Shown here: positions 38,278 through 46,547 of the stretch, in pieces
How positions within the stretch are numbered: position 1 is the stretch's first letter
Layout of the letters: each line of letters starts with the position of its first letter
Origin: an uncultured Collinsella sp.
GTDB lineage: Bacteria > Actinomycetota > Coriobacteriia > Coriobacteriales > Coriobacteriaceae
Assembly: GCA_900755685.1 (NCBI GenBank)
Contig: CAAEHI010000044.1
Span: 66,973-130,972, forward strand
Length of the DNA: 64,000 nucleotides
Direction: 5' to 3'
The notes under the pieces: generated by a model
Told to the model about the DNA's origin: nothing
The model's database searches: none
What the model saw: the letters and a program-made list of their open reading frames with translations, nothing else
Position numbers and translations under genes: made by a program

Positions 38278-39582
38278 CTACTGGTTGTCAGCAGCCGAGA
38301 AATCCATATCGAGCGAGGAAACGGCCCAGCCGATATGGTTATCGGAGCGCACGAATTTGACGGTGTACTCCTGCTCGCCGCCCTTGGACAGCGATGCCTT
38401 AACCTTAGCGGTCGTCTCGGTCATGGACTGATCCATGCCCTCGACGGACACGGTGGCACCCTGCGGAATCGAGGAGATGATCATCGACTTAGCGTCCTCG
38501 GACAGGCTCGAGGCCAGGCAAGACTCGGCCTTTGCGGTGTCACCGTCGCCGGCAGCCTGGAACAGATCGGTAACGACAGACTCCTGAGACGGGAAGCCAA
38601 AGCCGCGCGTGTAGGCAAAGCCCAGACCGCCCGCGGCGATCAAAATGAGCAGAAGCAGCACGATGAAGACTTTGAGGCCCGTGTGGCGATGGCGACGACG
38701 GACCTTGGCCTGCTTACGATCCTGACGGTCCTGCTGGACCATCTCGGACTCGGACAGCGTAAAGAAGCCGGTGTCCGAGGGATCGGGCATAAACTGGCCG
38801 GTCGCGCCCGTAGGATCGAGCGGATCAACGGCAGGAGCGTCCATCGCGGGCGCCGGAGCCGTGGCCATAGCCGTCTGGGCAGACAGCGCGGCAAGCGAAT
38901 CGTGCACGCGGGCAAGCTCGTCGGCCTGCTCGGAGGTGAGCTGGTAGATGCCATCGGCAGTAGCGGCGTTAAAGGCGTCGAGTGCGTCGGAGGGGCGGCC
39001 GGCGGCAGAAAGTGCCTGACCCATGCCGGCGTTGAGTGCACGCGTGTCGTCGCGGGGGCCGGCAAAGTCGATAGCCGTGCGGTAGGTCTCCACGGCATCC
39101 GCCGGACGGCCGAGCTTAATGAAGCAACGACCAAGCTCGCCGAGTGCGGCGGCAGGAGCCGGATTGGCGCCGTCGATGGCAGCCTGACGGAAAGCAGTAC
39201 CCGCGTTGGCATAGTCGCCCGACTGGAACAGCGCGTTACCCAGGCCCAGATAGGCCTTGAACGGCGTGGCATAGGAAGCATCCTGCGTAGCGGCAGAGAA
39301 CGCCTGGGCGGCCGTCGTGTAGTCGCCCACGGCGGCGAGTGCCTTGCCGCGGTTGGTGAGCAGCGCGCCGCGCTTGCCGTAGGTGCCGTCGTTGAGGGCG
39401 GCGGCGTAGGCCTCGGCGGCCTCGGCATACATGCCCAGGTGCATCAAGGCGTTGCCACGAAGGTGATCGGCCTCGCCCATAATCTCATCGGGAGTCTTTG
39501 CCGCCCCAAGCATCTGGGCTGCAGCGGAAAAATCACCCGCGCGGTAAGCGGCGCGGCCCTGTTGGATCAGCTGGCTATTCAA
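38278..39582 (-). CDS. TPR-repeat membrane protein with extracytoplasmic DUF4878-like domain
   Basis: A 434-residue protein of unknown role. Residues 1-210 consist of about five to six tetratricopeptide-like repeats (AAQMLGAAKTPDEIMGE, AYKAYLGLGNALFQ-type helices). A Pro/Ala-rich linker and a basic stretch (KQAKVRRRHRH) follow. One transmembrane helix (VFIVLLLLILIAAGGLGFAY) lies near residue 310. The C-terminal 110-residue domain resembles DUF4878/lumazine-binding-like lipoprotein domains (LFQAAGDGDTAKAESCL). Topology by the positive-inside rule: TPRs in the cytosol, the small domain outside. The start is TTG at 39582 with AGGGGA upstream. Confidence 0.7.
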   Translation of the reverse strand: MNSQLIQQGRAAYRAGDFSAAAQMLGAAKTPDEIMGEADHLRGNALMHLGMYAEAAEAYAAALNDGTYGKRGALLTNRGKALAAVGDYTTAAQAFSAATQDASYATPFKAYLGLGNALFQSGDYANAGTAFRQAAIDGANPAPAAALGELGRCFIKLGRPADAVETYRTAIDFAGPRDDTRALNAGMGQALSAAGRPSDALDAFNAATADGIYQLTSEQADELARVHDSLAALSAQTAMATAPAPAMDAPAVDPLDPTGATGQFMPDPSDTGFFTLSESEMVQQDRQDRKQAKVRRRHRHTGLKVFIVLLLLILIAAGGLGFAYTRGFGFPSQESVVTDLFQAAGDGDTAKAESCLASSLSEDAKSMIISSIPQGATVSVEGMDQSMTETTAKVKASLSKGGEQEYTVKFVRSDNHIGWAVSSLDMDFSAADNQ

Positions 39583-39593
39583 GGAAGTCCCCT

Positions 39594-40136
39594 TTACTCG
39601 TGAACGATCTCGACATGGACGATCTCGTCGCCGGCACGCAGCTGCGAAATCACATCGAGACCCTCGACCGTGGTACCAAAGACGGTGTAACCGGAATCGA
39701 GGTTATGCTGGGCGCCCAGGCAGAAGTAGAACTGCGAACCCGCGGAATCGGGGTCCATGGAGCGTGCCATGGCAAGGGCACCATCGACATGGCTGTTGCG
39801 CGGATTGGTGGCAAACTCGCCCTTGATGCAGTAGCCGGGGCCACCGGTACCGGGCATGCCGTCGGGGCCCTCAAGACCAGCGGCGACGTCGGCGCCGGAC
39901 ATATCGCGGGTATTGGGGTCGCCGCCCTGGATGACAAAACCGGGCACATAGCGATGGAACTTAAGGCCATCATAGAAGCCCATCGTAGAAAGTTCGCAGA
40001 AGTTCGCGACATGAATGGGAGCGCCCTCGCCGTCAAACTTGACCTTGATGGTACCCTTCGACGTCTCGATAACGGCGCACTCGTCGCCGGCAAGCTGATA
40101 CTCGGGCGTGTAGAGCTCTTTCTTAAAACCAAACAT
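39594..40136 (-). CDS. Cyclophilin-type peptidyl-prolyl cis-trans isomerase
   Basis: Protein-folding prolyl isomerase, cytosolic (no signal peptide). The 180 residues have the cyclophilin core: GFYDGLKFHRYVPGFVIQGGDP with the catalytic Arg near residue 62, then SMDPDSAGSQFYFCLG and LDSGYTVFGTTVEG. ATG at 40136 with GAGGAAGGAA upstream. It has a recognisable promoter and is followed after 11 bp by the TPR gene. Confidence 0.93.
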   Translation of the reverse strand: MFGFKKELYTPEYQLAGDECAVIETSKGTIKVKFDGEGAPIHVANFCELSTMGFYDGLKFHRYVPGFVIQGGDPNTRDMSGADVAAGLEGPDGMPGTGGPGYCIKGEFATNPRNSHVDGALAMARSMDPDSAGSQFYFCLGAQHNLDSGYTVFGTTVEGLDVISQLRAGDEIVHVEIVHE

Positions 40137-40175
40137 GTGGTTCCTTCCTCGTGCGTTTAAAGCATATTTGTACGA

Positions 40176-40205
40176 ATTGTAGCAATAAGCATGCGCTTAC
40201 ATCAA
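40176..40205 (-). promoter_or_regulatory. Promoter of the cyclophilin gene
   Basis: Minus strand TTGATG, 18 bp, then TACAAT with a TGC just upstream (extended -10). It starts a transcript about 35 nt before the coding region, in the 107-bp gap after the zinc-ribbon gene. Confidence 0.65.
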
Positions 40206-40243
40206 TTGCGCACGTAGGTTATGCCGACTATGGCGAACTAATT

Positions 40244-41386
40244 TTAGGAACGCTGCTGCGGCTTCCAGGAACCCACATTGGCGTCGTACTGGTTCAGTGC
40301 GCTGTTGCCGCCCTGCGCGATGGGCGCCAGGATATCGCTTTGGTGGGAACTCATCGACTCACCATCGGGAATGGCCAGCGAGATGTCCCAGCTCTGACAG
40401 ATCACGTCGACACGCTCGTACATCCACTCGGCAAGCTGCTTTAAGTGGGCGATGTCATCCGCATAGACCGTATCGTCCTGATACTTAAGGTTGTTAAGCT
40501 CATCTTGCGTCTTTTTAATTTGGTCCCGCAGGGCGTAGGCACTCTGCGACAGCTCCTGACGGGTGGACAGTGGCGTTCGAAGATAGCCATTGTTAAAAGA
40601 ATCAATGACCTCGCCGATCTGGTCCTCGTCACCGTAGGACACGATGGTCTGATACAGACCGTCGAGCCTGGTATAGAGCTGATCATCGGTGAGCACGGTT
40701 TCTTCCTGGACCACCTCGGCAGAATCGTCCTGCTTGGTATCGTCCTCAGTCGCCTCGCCCTTTTGGCGCGTGGGGAAGGTCGTCTGCGCGGCCTGGCCAA
40801 ACTGGTCATAGAAGCCAGGCATGACACCCATGGGATCGGCCGTCACGAACCAATACGCACCACCGCACACGACGGCAAGGACCGCGATGACGATGAGCGG
40901 CTTGGGGATATGACGCTTGTGCTTGTGATAGGCGTCCTCGTCGGGATGCACCTTGCGCTTGGGTTTTTGAGCATCGTCATGCAGGGAAACGGGCGTGGGA
41001 ATATCGACCTTGGGGATACCGAAATCCTTATCGAAAGCCGGCAGCACGCAGGTCTCATTGGGGTCGGCGGCGTCCGAAAGCACCGCAGCGGCAGAGGCTG
41101 GCGCATGCGGCACCTCGGTATCGATCTGCTCTTGCGTTAGGCGCGGAAAGCCCGCCGTGCGGCCCGCTGCCAGGTCGGATGCGGCCGCGTCCTCGGAGAG
41201 GATGCCCGGAGCGGGGCGTCCGCATTTGGGGCACGTACGATCATGCGGAGAAAGACGGGCACCGCAGCCCTCACAGAACACGAACTCGGTGTGCTCGGGA
41301 CCATCGCCCGGACCCACATAGGCGTTGCAGTAGGGGCAGAACGAGGCGCCGTCCTCGATAGTCTTAAGGCAATGCGGGCAGATCAC
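40244..41386 (-). CDS. Zinc-ribbon domain membrane protein of unknown function
   Basis: A 380-residue protein with two N-terminal treble-clef/zinc-ribbon motifs: CPHC plus CPYC, then CEGC plus CPKC, all within the first 60 residues. An acidic, Ala-rich linker and a basic stretch (HKHKRHIPK) follow. One transmembrane helix (PLIVIAVLAVVCGGAYWFV) lies near residue 170, and a helical extracytoplasmic region of about 190 residues completes the protein. The GTG start at 41386 has AGAGG five bases upstream and begins directly at ICPHC; a TTG ten codons earlier is possible. Function unknown; it resembles many zinc-ribbon plus membrane-helix proteins of Actinobacteria. Confidence 0.7.
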   Translation of the reverse strand: MICPHCLKTIEDGASFCPYCNAYVGPGDGPEHTEFVFCEGCGARLSPHDRTCPKCGRPAPGILSEDAAASDLAAGRTAGFPRLTQEQIDTEVPHAPASAAAVLSDAADPNETCVLPAFDKDFGIPKVDIPTPVSLHDDAQKPKRKVHPDEDAYHKHKRHIPKPLIVIAVLAVVCGGAYWFVTADPMGVMPGFYDQFGQAAQTTFPTRQKGEATEDDTKQDDSAEVVQEETVLTDDQLYTRLDGLYQTIVSYGDEDQIGEVIDSFNNGYLRTPLSTRQELSQSAYALRDQIKKTQDELNNLKYQDDTVYADDIAHLKQLAEWMYERVDVICQSWDISLAIPDGESMSSHQSDILAPIAQGGNSALNQYDANVGSWKPQQRS

Positions 41387-41489
41387 GGCATCCTCTTTTC
41401 GAAGCAATTCAAACAATCGAGGTTAGAGCATAACATCGCCACGGCCCCACAGGAGCAAGGCACCAATTCAACATCGCCAGGGCGCGTAG

Positions 41490-44228
41490 TTACTTCTTCT
41501 TTTTGCTTGGCATCGAAACTTTGATGCCTTGGGCGGACTTCGTCACGCGGGAGCGCTTGGCTCCGGCACTCCTCTTTTTCTTGGGCTGGGCCTGGGCCAC
41601 GCCCTCGAGCGCGCGGGCCTCGGCCTCGCGAACGGTGCGATCTTCGCGGCGCTGCGCCATGTCGGCGGCGAAGCGCTTGGCAAAACGCTCGGCCGTCGAA
41701 CCCGTCGAGCTCACCTTGCCGCCACCGCGACCCAGGCGGACGCGCACACCGCGGCCAAAACCAGTTGCGGCATGACGACGACGCGGCTTGAGCGAATCCA
41801 TCATCGTGGCAAGCTTAAAGAACACCGAGCAGGTAAAGACCACGATGACAGCCAAGATAACCATCTGGCCCATCGACAGGTTGGCAATAGACAGCAGCTC
41901 CGGGAATCCGATAACGCCCACCAAGATGCCGGCGACTACAAACACAAAGAGCACCACTCGTAAGGGTGTGAGCGGCTGCGAGATGCGCCAGATCAGACTG
42001 ACGCTCGCCGCGCACGACGTAAGCAGGCACATCGTAGACAGCGTGAGCTGGCTAAAGCCAAACACGCGCGCCACAAAGATATCGAGCGCCGCAGCCAAAA
42101 TGACCGCAATCGACGCCGGCAGTGCACGCTTGAGTACGTTGGTCAAAAACGTACCCTTCACGCGAGCATTGTTGGGCTCAAAGCCCAACACAAAGCCCGG
42201 CGCGCCGATGCAGAAGAAGTTGATGAGCGTCATCTGGATGGGCTCGAAGGGGTACGGCGGCAGCGCGATGCACAGCGCCGCAAGGCCCATCGAGAACAGC
42301 GTCTTAGTCAGGAACAGCGAGGCCGAACGCTGCAGGTTGTTGATGGAGCGACGGCCCTCGGCCACCACGGCGGGCATCGAGGCAAAGTCGTTGTCGACGA
42401 GCACGATCTCGGCCACGTTGCGCGCGGCATCGGAGCCGGCCGCCATGGCGACGGAGCAGTCGGCCTCCTTGAGCGCCAGCACGTCGTTGACGCCGTCGCC
42501 CGTCATGGCCACGGTGTGCTCGCGGCGCTTGAGCGCCTGTACGAGCTCGCGCTTCTGCTGCGGGGTCACACGACCAAAGACATGGTAGCGGTCCACTGCG
42601 GCATCGAGCTTGGCAGGCGTATCGAGCGTCGTGGCGTCCACATAAGCGTCCGCCCCCGGCACGCCCACCACGCGCGCGATCGACGACACCGTACGCGGGT
42701 CGTCGCCACTGATCACGTTGAGGGTCACACCCTGCTCGTTAAAGTAGCCGATGGTCTCGGCCGCCGAGGTACGAATCTCGTCGCGGATGGTCACAAAGCC
42801 CACGGGCTCGGCCTCGCCCACCATATCGCCATCGGGTGTAAAGCCGTCCACGCGCGCCACCACGAGCACGCGGCAGGTATCGGCAAGCTCGGCGACACGG
42901 TTCTCGACCTGCGAAAACACACGCTCCGAAAGCACAAACTGCGCGGCGCCCATCACATAGGAGCCCTGCGCAAACGAAGCGCCACTCCATTTTTTAGACG
43001 ACGAGAACGGAATGACCGACAGCGGCTCAGACACCTCGACCGGGCGATCGGCGTAATAGTTGAGCAGCGCCTGGCAGGTCTCGTTGGCATCGGCCGAAGT
43101 CGCACGTGCCACGTTAGCCAGCGCAAAATCGAGCACTGTGGTATCGACGGGAACAGCCGCCTCGTCCGAGTCCACGCCAAAGCCAACACCCTCAACAGGC
43201 AGCGGGTAGGTGCCCTCGACCTCCATGCGGCCCGACGTGATGGTGCCCGTCTTGTCCAGGCACAGTACATCGACGCGAGCGAGCGTCTCGATGCAGTAGA
43301 GCTGCTGCGCCAGCACCTTGCGGCGGGCCAGGCGCACCGTGGCGATGGTGAGCACCGACGAGGTCAGCAGCACCAGGCCTTGCGGGATCATGCCCAGCAG
43401 GGCGCCCACCGTGGACAGCAGCGCCGACGAAGGCACATGACCAGCCAACAGCTCGGAGAAGCACCACGAAAGCGCGCTATCGCCCGGGGTTCCCGCTGCA
43501 TCCCACAGCTCGCTCACGCTCGAGGCAAACAACGCCAAACCGAGCGGGATCATGATGATGCTCGCAAAGCGCACGATGGCGTTCAGCGCGTTCATGATCT
43601 CGGAATTGACCTTTTTGACGTACTTGGCCTCGTTATTAATTTTGACCACGTAGTTGTCGGCGCCGACATGGATCACGCGGGCGCGCAGCAGGCCCGAGTC
43701 GATAAAGCTGCCGCTCATGAGCTCGGAACCGGGCTGCTTCTTAATAAGGTCGCTCTCGCCCGTCAGCAGGCTCTCGTTCACGAGCGCCTCGCCGGAAACC
43801 ACCACGGCGTCAGCGGGAATCTGGTCGCCGCGCCCCAGGCGGATGATGTCGTCGAGCACGATCTGGTCCAAGTCGAGCTCCACCTCGGCACCGTCGCGCA
43901 CCGCGATGGCCTTCTTAGAGGTCAGCAGCGTGAGCTTATCGACCATCTTCTTGGACCGCATGGACTGGATGACGCCAATAGCGGTATTGAGGAACACCAC
44001 AAACAGGAACGTCAGGTTCTTAAACGAACCGGTCAAAATGACCAGGAACGCCAAGATCACGTTGATCAAATTGAACAGCGTGCAGAGGTTCTCGATGATG
44101 AGCTCTTTGACCGACTTGGTCTTGAGCTCCATGTTGCGGTTGATCTTACCGGCGGCGATGCGCTCCTCGACCTCGGCGGTCGAGAGTCCGCGCTCGATAT
44201 CCGTTGCTGCCATACCACGTCCCATCAC
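41490..44228 (-). CDS. P-type cation-transporting ATPase (HAD-IC family, CtpE-like)
   Basis: Membrane ion pump. The 912 residues contain the actuator LTGES (155-159), the phosphorylation motif DKTGT (325-329) and the hinge MTGDGVNDVLALKEAD. About eight to ten transmembrane helices are present. The ion-site helix M4 reads IPQGLVLLTSS, with Gln where PEGL is usual. The overall pattern resembles mycobacterial CtpE, linked to Ca2+ uptake, but the ion is not certain. The C-terminus is a basic Lys/Arg-rich tail of about 90 residues. The start is ambiguous (GTG 44228, ATG 44225 or ATG 44213) and lacks a good ribosome binding site. Confidence 0.88.
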   Translation of the reverse strand: MMGRGMAATDIERGLSTAEVEERIAAGKINRNMELKTKSVKELIIENLCTLFNLINVILAFLVILTGSFKNLTFLFVVFLNTAIGVIQSMRSKKMVDKLTLLTSKKAIAVRDGAEVELDLDQIVLDDIIRLGRGDQIPADAVVVSGEALVNESLLTGESDLIKKQPGSELMSGSFIDSGLLRARVIHVGADNYVVKINNEAKYVKKVNSEIMNALNAIVRFASIIMIPLGLALFASSVSELWDAAGTPGDSALSWCFSELLAGHVPSSALLSTVGALLGMIPQGLVLLTSSVLTIATVRLARRKVLAQQLYCIETLARVDVLCLDKTGTITSGRMEVEGTYPLPVEGVGFGVDSDEAAVPVDTTVLDFALANVARATSADANETCQALLNYYADRPVEVSEPLSVIPFSSSKKWSGASFAQGSYVMGAAQFVLSERVFSQVENRVAELADTCRVLVVARVDGFTPDGDMVGEAEPVGFVTIRDEIRTSAAETIGYFNEQGVTLNVISGDDPRTVSSIARVVGVPGADAYVDATTLDTPAKLDAAVDRYHVFGRVTPQQKRELVQALKRREHTVAMTGDGVNDVLALKEADCSVAMAAGSDAARNVAEIVLVDNDFASMPAVVAEGRRSINNLQRSASLFLTKTLFSMGLAALCIALPPYPFEPIQMTLINFFCIGAPGFVLGFEPNNARVKGTFLTNVLKRALPASIAVILAAALDIFVARVFGFSQLTLSTMCLLTSCAASVSLIWRISQPLTPLRVVLFVFVVAGILVGVIGFPELLSIANLSMGQMVILAVIVVFTCSVFFKLATMMDSLKPRRRHAATGFGRGVRVRLGRGGGKVSSTGSTAERFAKRFAADMAQRREDRTVREAEARALEGVAQAQPKKKRSAGAKRSRVTKSAQGIKVSMPSKKKK

Positions 44229-44243
44229 GTCGCGTCGGTATAA

Positions 44244-44278
44244 GAAAAACCGCCCGGACCATGCGAGGTTCGGACGGT
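44244..44278 (-). terminator. Intrinsic terminator after tRNA-Arg(CCG)
   Basis: ACCGTCCGAACC and GGTCCGGGCGGT form a 12-position stem with one mismatch and a 6-nt loop, followed by TTTTTC on the minus strand. It lies just past the tRNA CCA end. The ATPase start codon is only about 16 bp further on. Confidence 0.85.
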
Positions 44279-44289
44279 CTTACGTTCGA

Positions 44290-44366
44290 TGGTGCCCCAT
44301 GTTGGATTCGAACCAACGGCCTTCTGCTCCGGAGGCAGACGCTCTAATCCCCTGAGCTAATAGGGC
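44290..44366 (-). tRNA. tRNA-Arg (anticodon CCG)
   Basis: A 77-nt cloverleaf on the minus strand. The acceptor stem is GCCCTAT/ATGGGGC with an encoded CCA, the D-loop AGCTCAGGGGATTAGAGC and the T-arm GTTGGTTCGAATCCAAC. The anticodon loop CTCCGGA gives anticodon CCG, reading CGG. It is a standalone gene followed by its own terminator. Confidence 0.97.
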
Positions 44367-44497
44367 CAACGTTTGGCATTATACCCAAGTGCACCACGGG
44401 CTATCAAAATAAAAGAAAAAGCTTTGCAATTCCGAGGAAGACGCGGCGCAACGACCCACTTTAGAAGGCAAAAGCGAGTCAGATAGTATAAACTCTC

Positions 44498-44560
44498 ATG
44501 CACCATATATACACGGCTCGCGATGCGGGCCGTTTTTGCAAAAGTTATCCATCGAGGTGA
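44498..44560 (+). CDS. Candidate 20-residue leader peptide before the aromatic operon
   Basis: An ATG at 44498 opens a 20-codon frame ending at TGA 44558-44560, just before the aroF-type gene. It starts MHHIYTARD and contains two Tyr and one Phe codon but no Trp. There is no ribosome binding site, but a TATAAA/TAGTAT -10 element 6-9 bp upstream would make the message leaderless. The intrinsic terminator at 44513-44537 lies inside it, starting directly after the first Tyr codon. This is the arrangement expected of a translation-controlled attenuator; peptide synthesis is inference. Confidence 0.35.
   Translation: MHHIYTARDAGRFCKSYPSR
44513..44537 (+). terminator. Intrinsic terminator (candidate attenuator) upstream of the DAHP synthase gene
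   Basis: ACGGCTCGC and GCGGGCCGT form a 9-bp stem (one G-T pair) with a GAT loop and a run of five T. It lies 34 bp before the first gene of the aro operon and reads on the plus strand. There is no upstream plus-strand gene that it could serve, so it is most simply an attenuator. Confidence 0.65.
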
Positions 44561-44570
44561 GAGGCACACC

Positions 44571-45593
44571 ATGATTGCAATTTTAAAGCAGAGCGCCAGC
44601 GACGAGGCCGTCAGCCATATCGTCAGCTGGATTGAGAAAAAGGGTCTGAAGACCGATGTCTCGCGCGGCGAGAATGAGACGATCATCGGCCTGGTGGGCG
44701 ATACGACCAAGATCGACCCGTTCCTGCTCGAGTCCATGGATGTCGTCGAGCGCGTGCAGCGCGTCTCCGAGCCGTTCAAGCGCGCCAACCGTAAATTCCA
44801 CCCCGAGGACTCCGTCATCGACTGCGGCCACGGCGTCAAGATCGGCGGCGACCAGTTCCAGGTCATCGCCGGCCCGTGCTCCGTCGAGGGCGATAACCTC
44901 ATCCGCATCGCCCGCCGCGTGAAGGCCGCCGGTGCCACGATGCTGCGCGGCGGTGCCTACAAGCCCCGCACCTCCCCCTACGCCTACCAGGGCATGGGCC
45001 CCGCCGGCCTCGACCTGCTGTGCGAGGCGTCCGCCGAGCTCGACATGCCGATCGTCACCGAAATCATGGACCCACGCGACGTGCAGGTCTTCCTGGACAA
45101 GAAGATTGACGTCATGCAGATCGGCGCCCGCAACGCCCAGAACTTCCCCCTGCTCAAAGAGGTCGGCAAGACCCAGACCCCGGTCCTGCTCAAGCGCGGT
45201 ATGTCCGGCACGATCGACGAGCTGCTTATGGCAGCCGAATACATCATGAGCGAGGGCAACGACAACGTCATCCTGTGCGAGCGCGGCATCCGCACCTTCG
45301 AGACCCGCACCCGCAATACCTTCGACCTCAACGCCGTGCCGGTGCTGCACCACCTGTCGCACCTGCCCGTCGTCGCCGACCCCAGCCACGCCACCGGCTA
45401 CACCCGCTACGTTGAGCCCATGGCGCTCGCCGCGACCGCTTGCGGTGCCAACGGCCTGGAGATCGAGGTCCACGACGAGCCGAGCCGCGCCTGGTCCGAC
45501 GGCGCCCAGGCCCTCACCCCCGATCAGTTCGATGACACCATGCGCCGCATCCGAGCCATCCGCGAGGTTGTCCGCCAAGAGACCATGGAGTAG
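44571..45593 (+). CDS. aroF: 3-deoxy-7-phosphoheptulonate (DAHP) synthase, type I-beta
   Basis: Condenses PEP and erythrose 4-phosphate, the entry step to aromatic amino acids. The 340 residues have an N-terminal ferredoxin-like/ACT-type regulatory domain of about 70 residues (MIAILKQSASDEAV...), then the KDO8P-synthase-like barrel. The barrel shows IAGPCSVEG, LRGGAYKPRTSPYAYQG with substrate-binding Lys and Arg, LLKRGMSGTIDE and VVADPSHATG. The ATG at 44571 follows an AGGTGAGAGG stretch. It is first in the operon, and feedback by Tyr or Phe is likely from the family. The symbol is descriptive (some annotate aroG). Confidence 0.95.
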   Translation: MIAILKQSASDEAVSHIVSWIEKKGLKTDVSRGENETIIGLVGDTTKIDPFLLESMDVVERVQRVSEPFKRANRKFHPEDSVIDCGHGVKIGGDQFQVIAGPCSVEGDNLIRIARRVKAAGATMLRGGAYKPRTSPYAYQGMGPAGLDLLCEASAELDMPIVTEIMDPRDVQVFLDKKIDVMQIGARNAQNFPLLKEVGKTQTPVLLKRGMSGTIDELLMAAEYIMSEGNDNVILCERGIRTFETRTRNTFDLNAVPVLHHLSHLPVVADPSHATGYTRYVEPMALAATACGANGLEIEVHDEPSRAWSDGAQALTPDQFDDTMRRIRAIREVVRQETME

Positions 45594-45596
45594 CCC

Positions 45597-46511
45597 ATGG
45601 GTACGGTGAGAAACGCGCGCGTTAACCAGGGCGGCCCCAAGTGCGCCGGCATCGTCGGCCTTGGCCTCATCGGCGGCAGCTTTGCCCGCGGCTATGCACA
45701 GGCGGGCGTCCGCGTGCTGGCCTGGGACCCCGATGACGACGTCATGACGGCGGCCAGCATGGGCACCGTCGCCGGCGAGCTCAACGACGAGACGCTCGGC
45801 GAGTGCGACATCATCGTCCTGGCTTGCTACCCCGAAGCCTGCATCGAGTGGCTCGAGTCGCATGCCCAGGCACTCGCCGACGCCACCGACACCGAGGCCA
45901 TCATGGGCCCCGTGGTGATCGACACGGTGGGCGTCAAGGGCATCGTGTGCGAGCGCGCCTTTGAGCTTGCCCGCGAGAACGGCTTTTACTTTGTGGGCGC
46001 GCACCCCATGGCGGGCACCCAGTTCTCGGGCTACGCGCACTCCCGCGCCGACCTGTTCCAGGGCGCTCCCCTGGTGCTCGTTCCGCCCGCGGTAGACGAT
46101 GCCCTTAAGCTCGAGCTCTTGGGCCAGGTGCGCGAGATGGTGCGCCCCTTGGGCTTTGGCAAGTTCAGCGTGACGAACGCCGCCGAGCACGACCGCGTCA
46201 TCGCCTTCACGAGCCAGCTTGCGCACGTGGTGTCCAACGCCTACGTCAAAAGCCCCACTGCCCAGGTCCACCACGGCTTTTCGGCCGGTAGCTATCGCGA
46301 TCTCACCCGCGTGGCGCACCTCAACCCGCAAATGTGGTCCGAGCTCATGATCGACGACGCCGACGCGCTTGCCTTCGAGATCGACCACCTGATCGAGTCG
46401 CTCGGCGCCTACAGCCGTGCGCTCAAGGACCGCGACCAGCGCTATCTGGAGAATCTCCTTGCCGAGGGCGACCGCATCAAGCGCGCACTCGACGACGAGG
46501 CCTCCCACTAG
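45597..46511 (+). CDS. tyrA: Prephenate dehydrogenase
   Basis: Oxidatively decarboxylates prephenate to 4-hydroxyphenylpyruvate for tyrosine. The 304 residues begin with a short basic N-terminus, then the Rossmann motif GIVGLGLIGGSFARG near residue 18. The catalytic-His segment GAHPMAGTQFSGY lies near residue 138. The helical C-terminal domain includes FTSQLAHVVSNAYV. No ACT domain follows. The ATG lies 3 bp after the DAHP synthase stop. Confidence 0.94.
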   Translation: MGTVRNARVNQGGPKCAGIVGLGLIGGSFARGYAQAGVRVLAWDPDDDVMTAASMGTVAGELNDETLGECDIIVLACYPEACIEWLESHAQALADATDTEAIMGPVVIDTVGVKGIVCERAFELARENGFYFVGAHPMAGTQFSGYAHSRADLFQGAPLVLVPPAVDDALKLELLGQVREMVRPLGFGKFSVTNAAEHDRVIAFTSQLAHVVSNAYVKSPTAQVHHGFSAGSYRDLTRVAHLNPQMWSELMIDDADALAFEIDHLIESLGAYSRALKDRDQRYLENLLAEGDRIKRALDDEASH

Positions 46512-46547
46512 ACCACCCATCACGCCAGGTCGAAAGGACCGAAGCTT

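Noticed and set aside
44367..44570. T-box or other known riboswitch before the aro operon
   Set aside because: No T-box consensus sequence or specifier-loop architecture is visible; only a short frame and a terminator.
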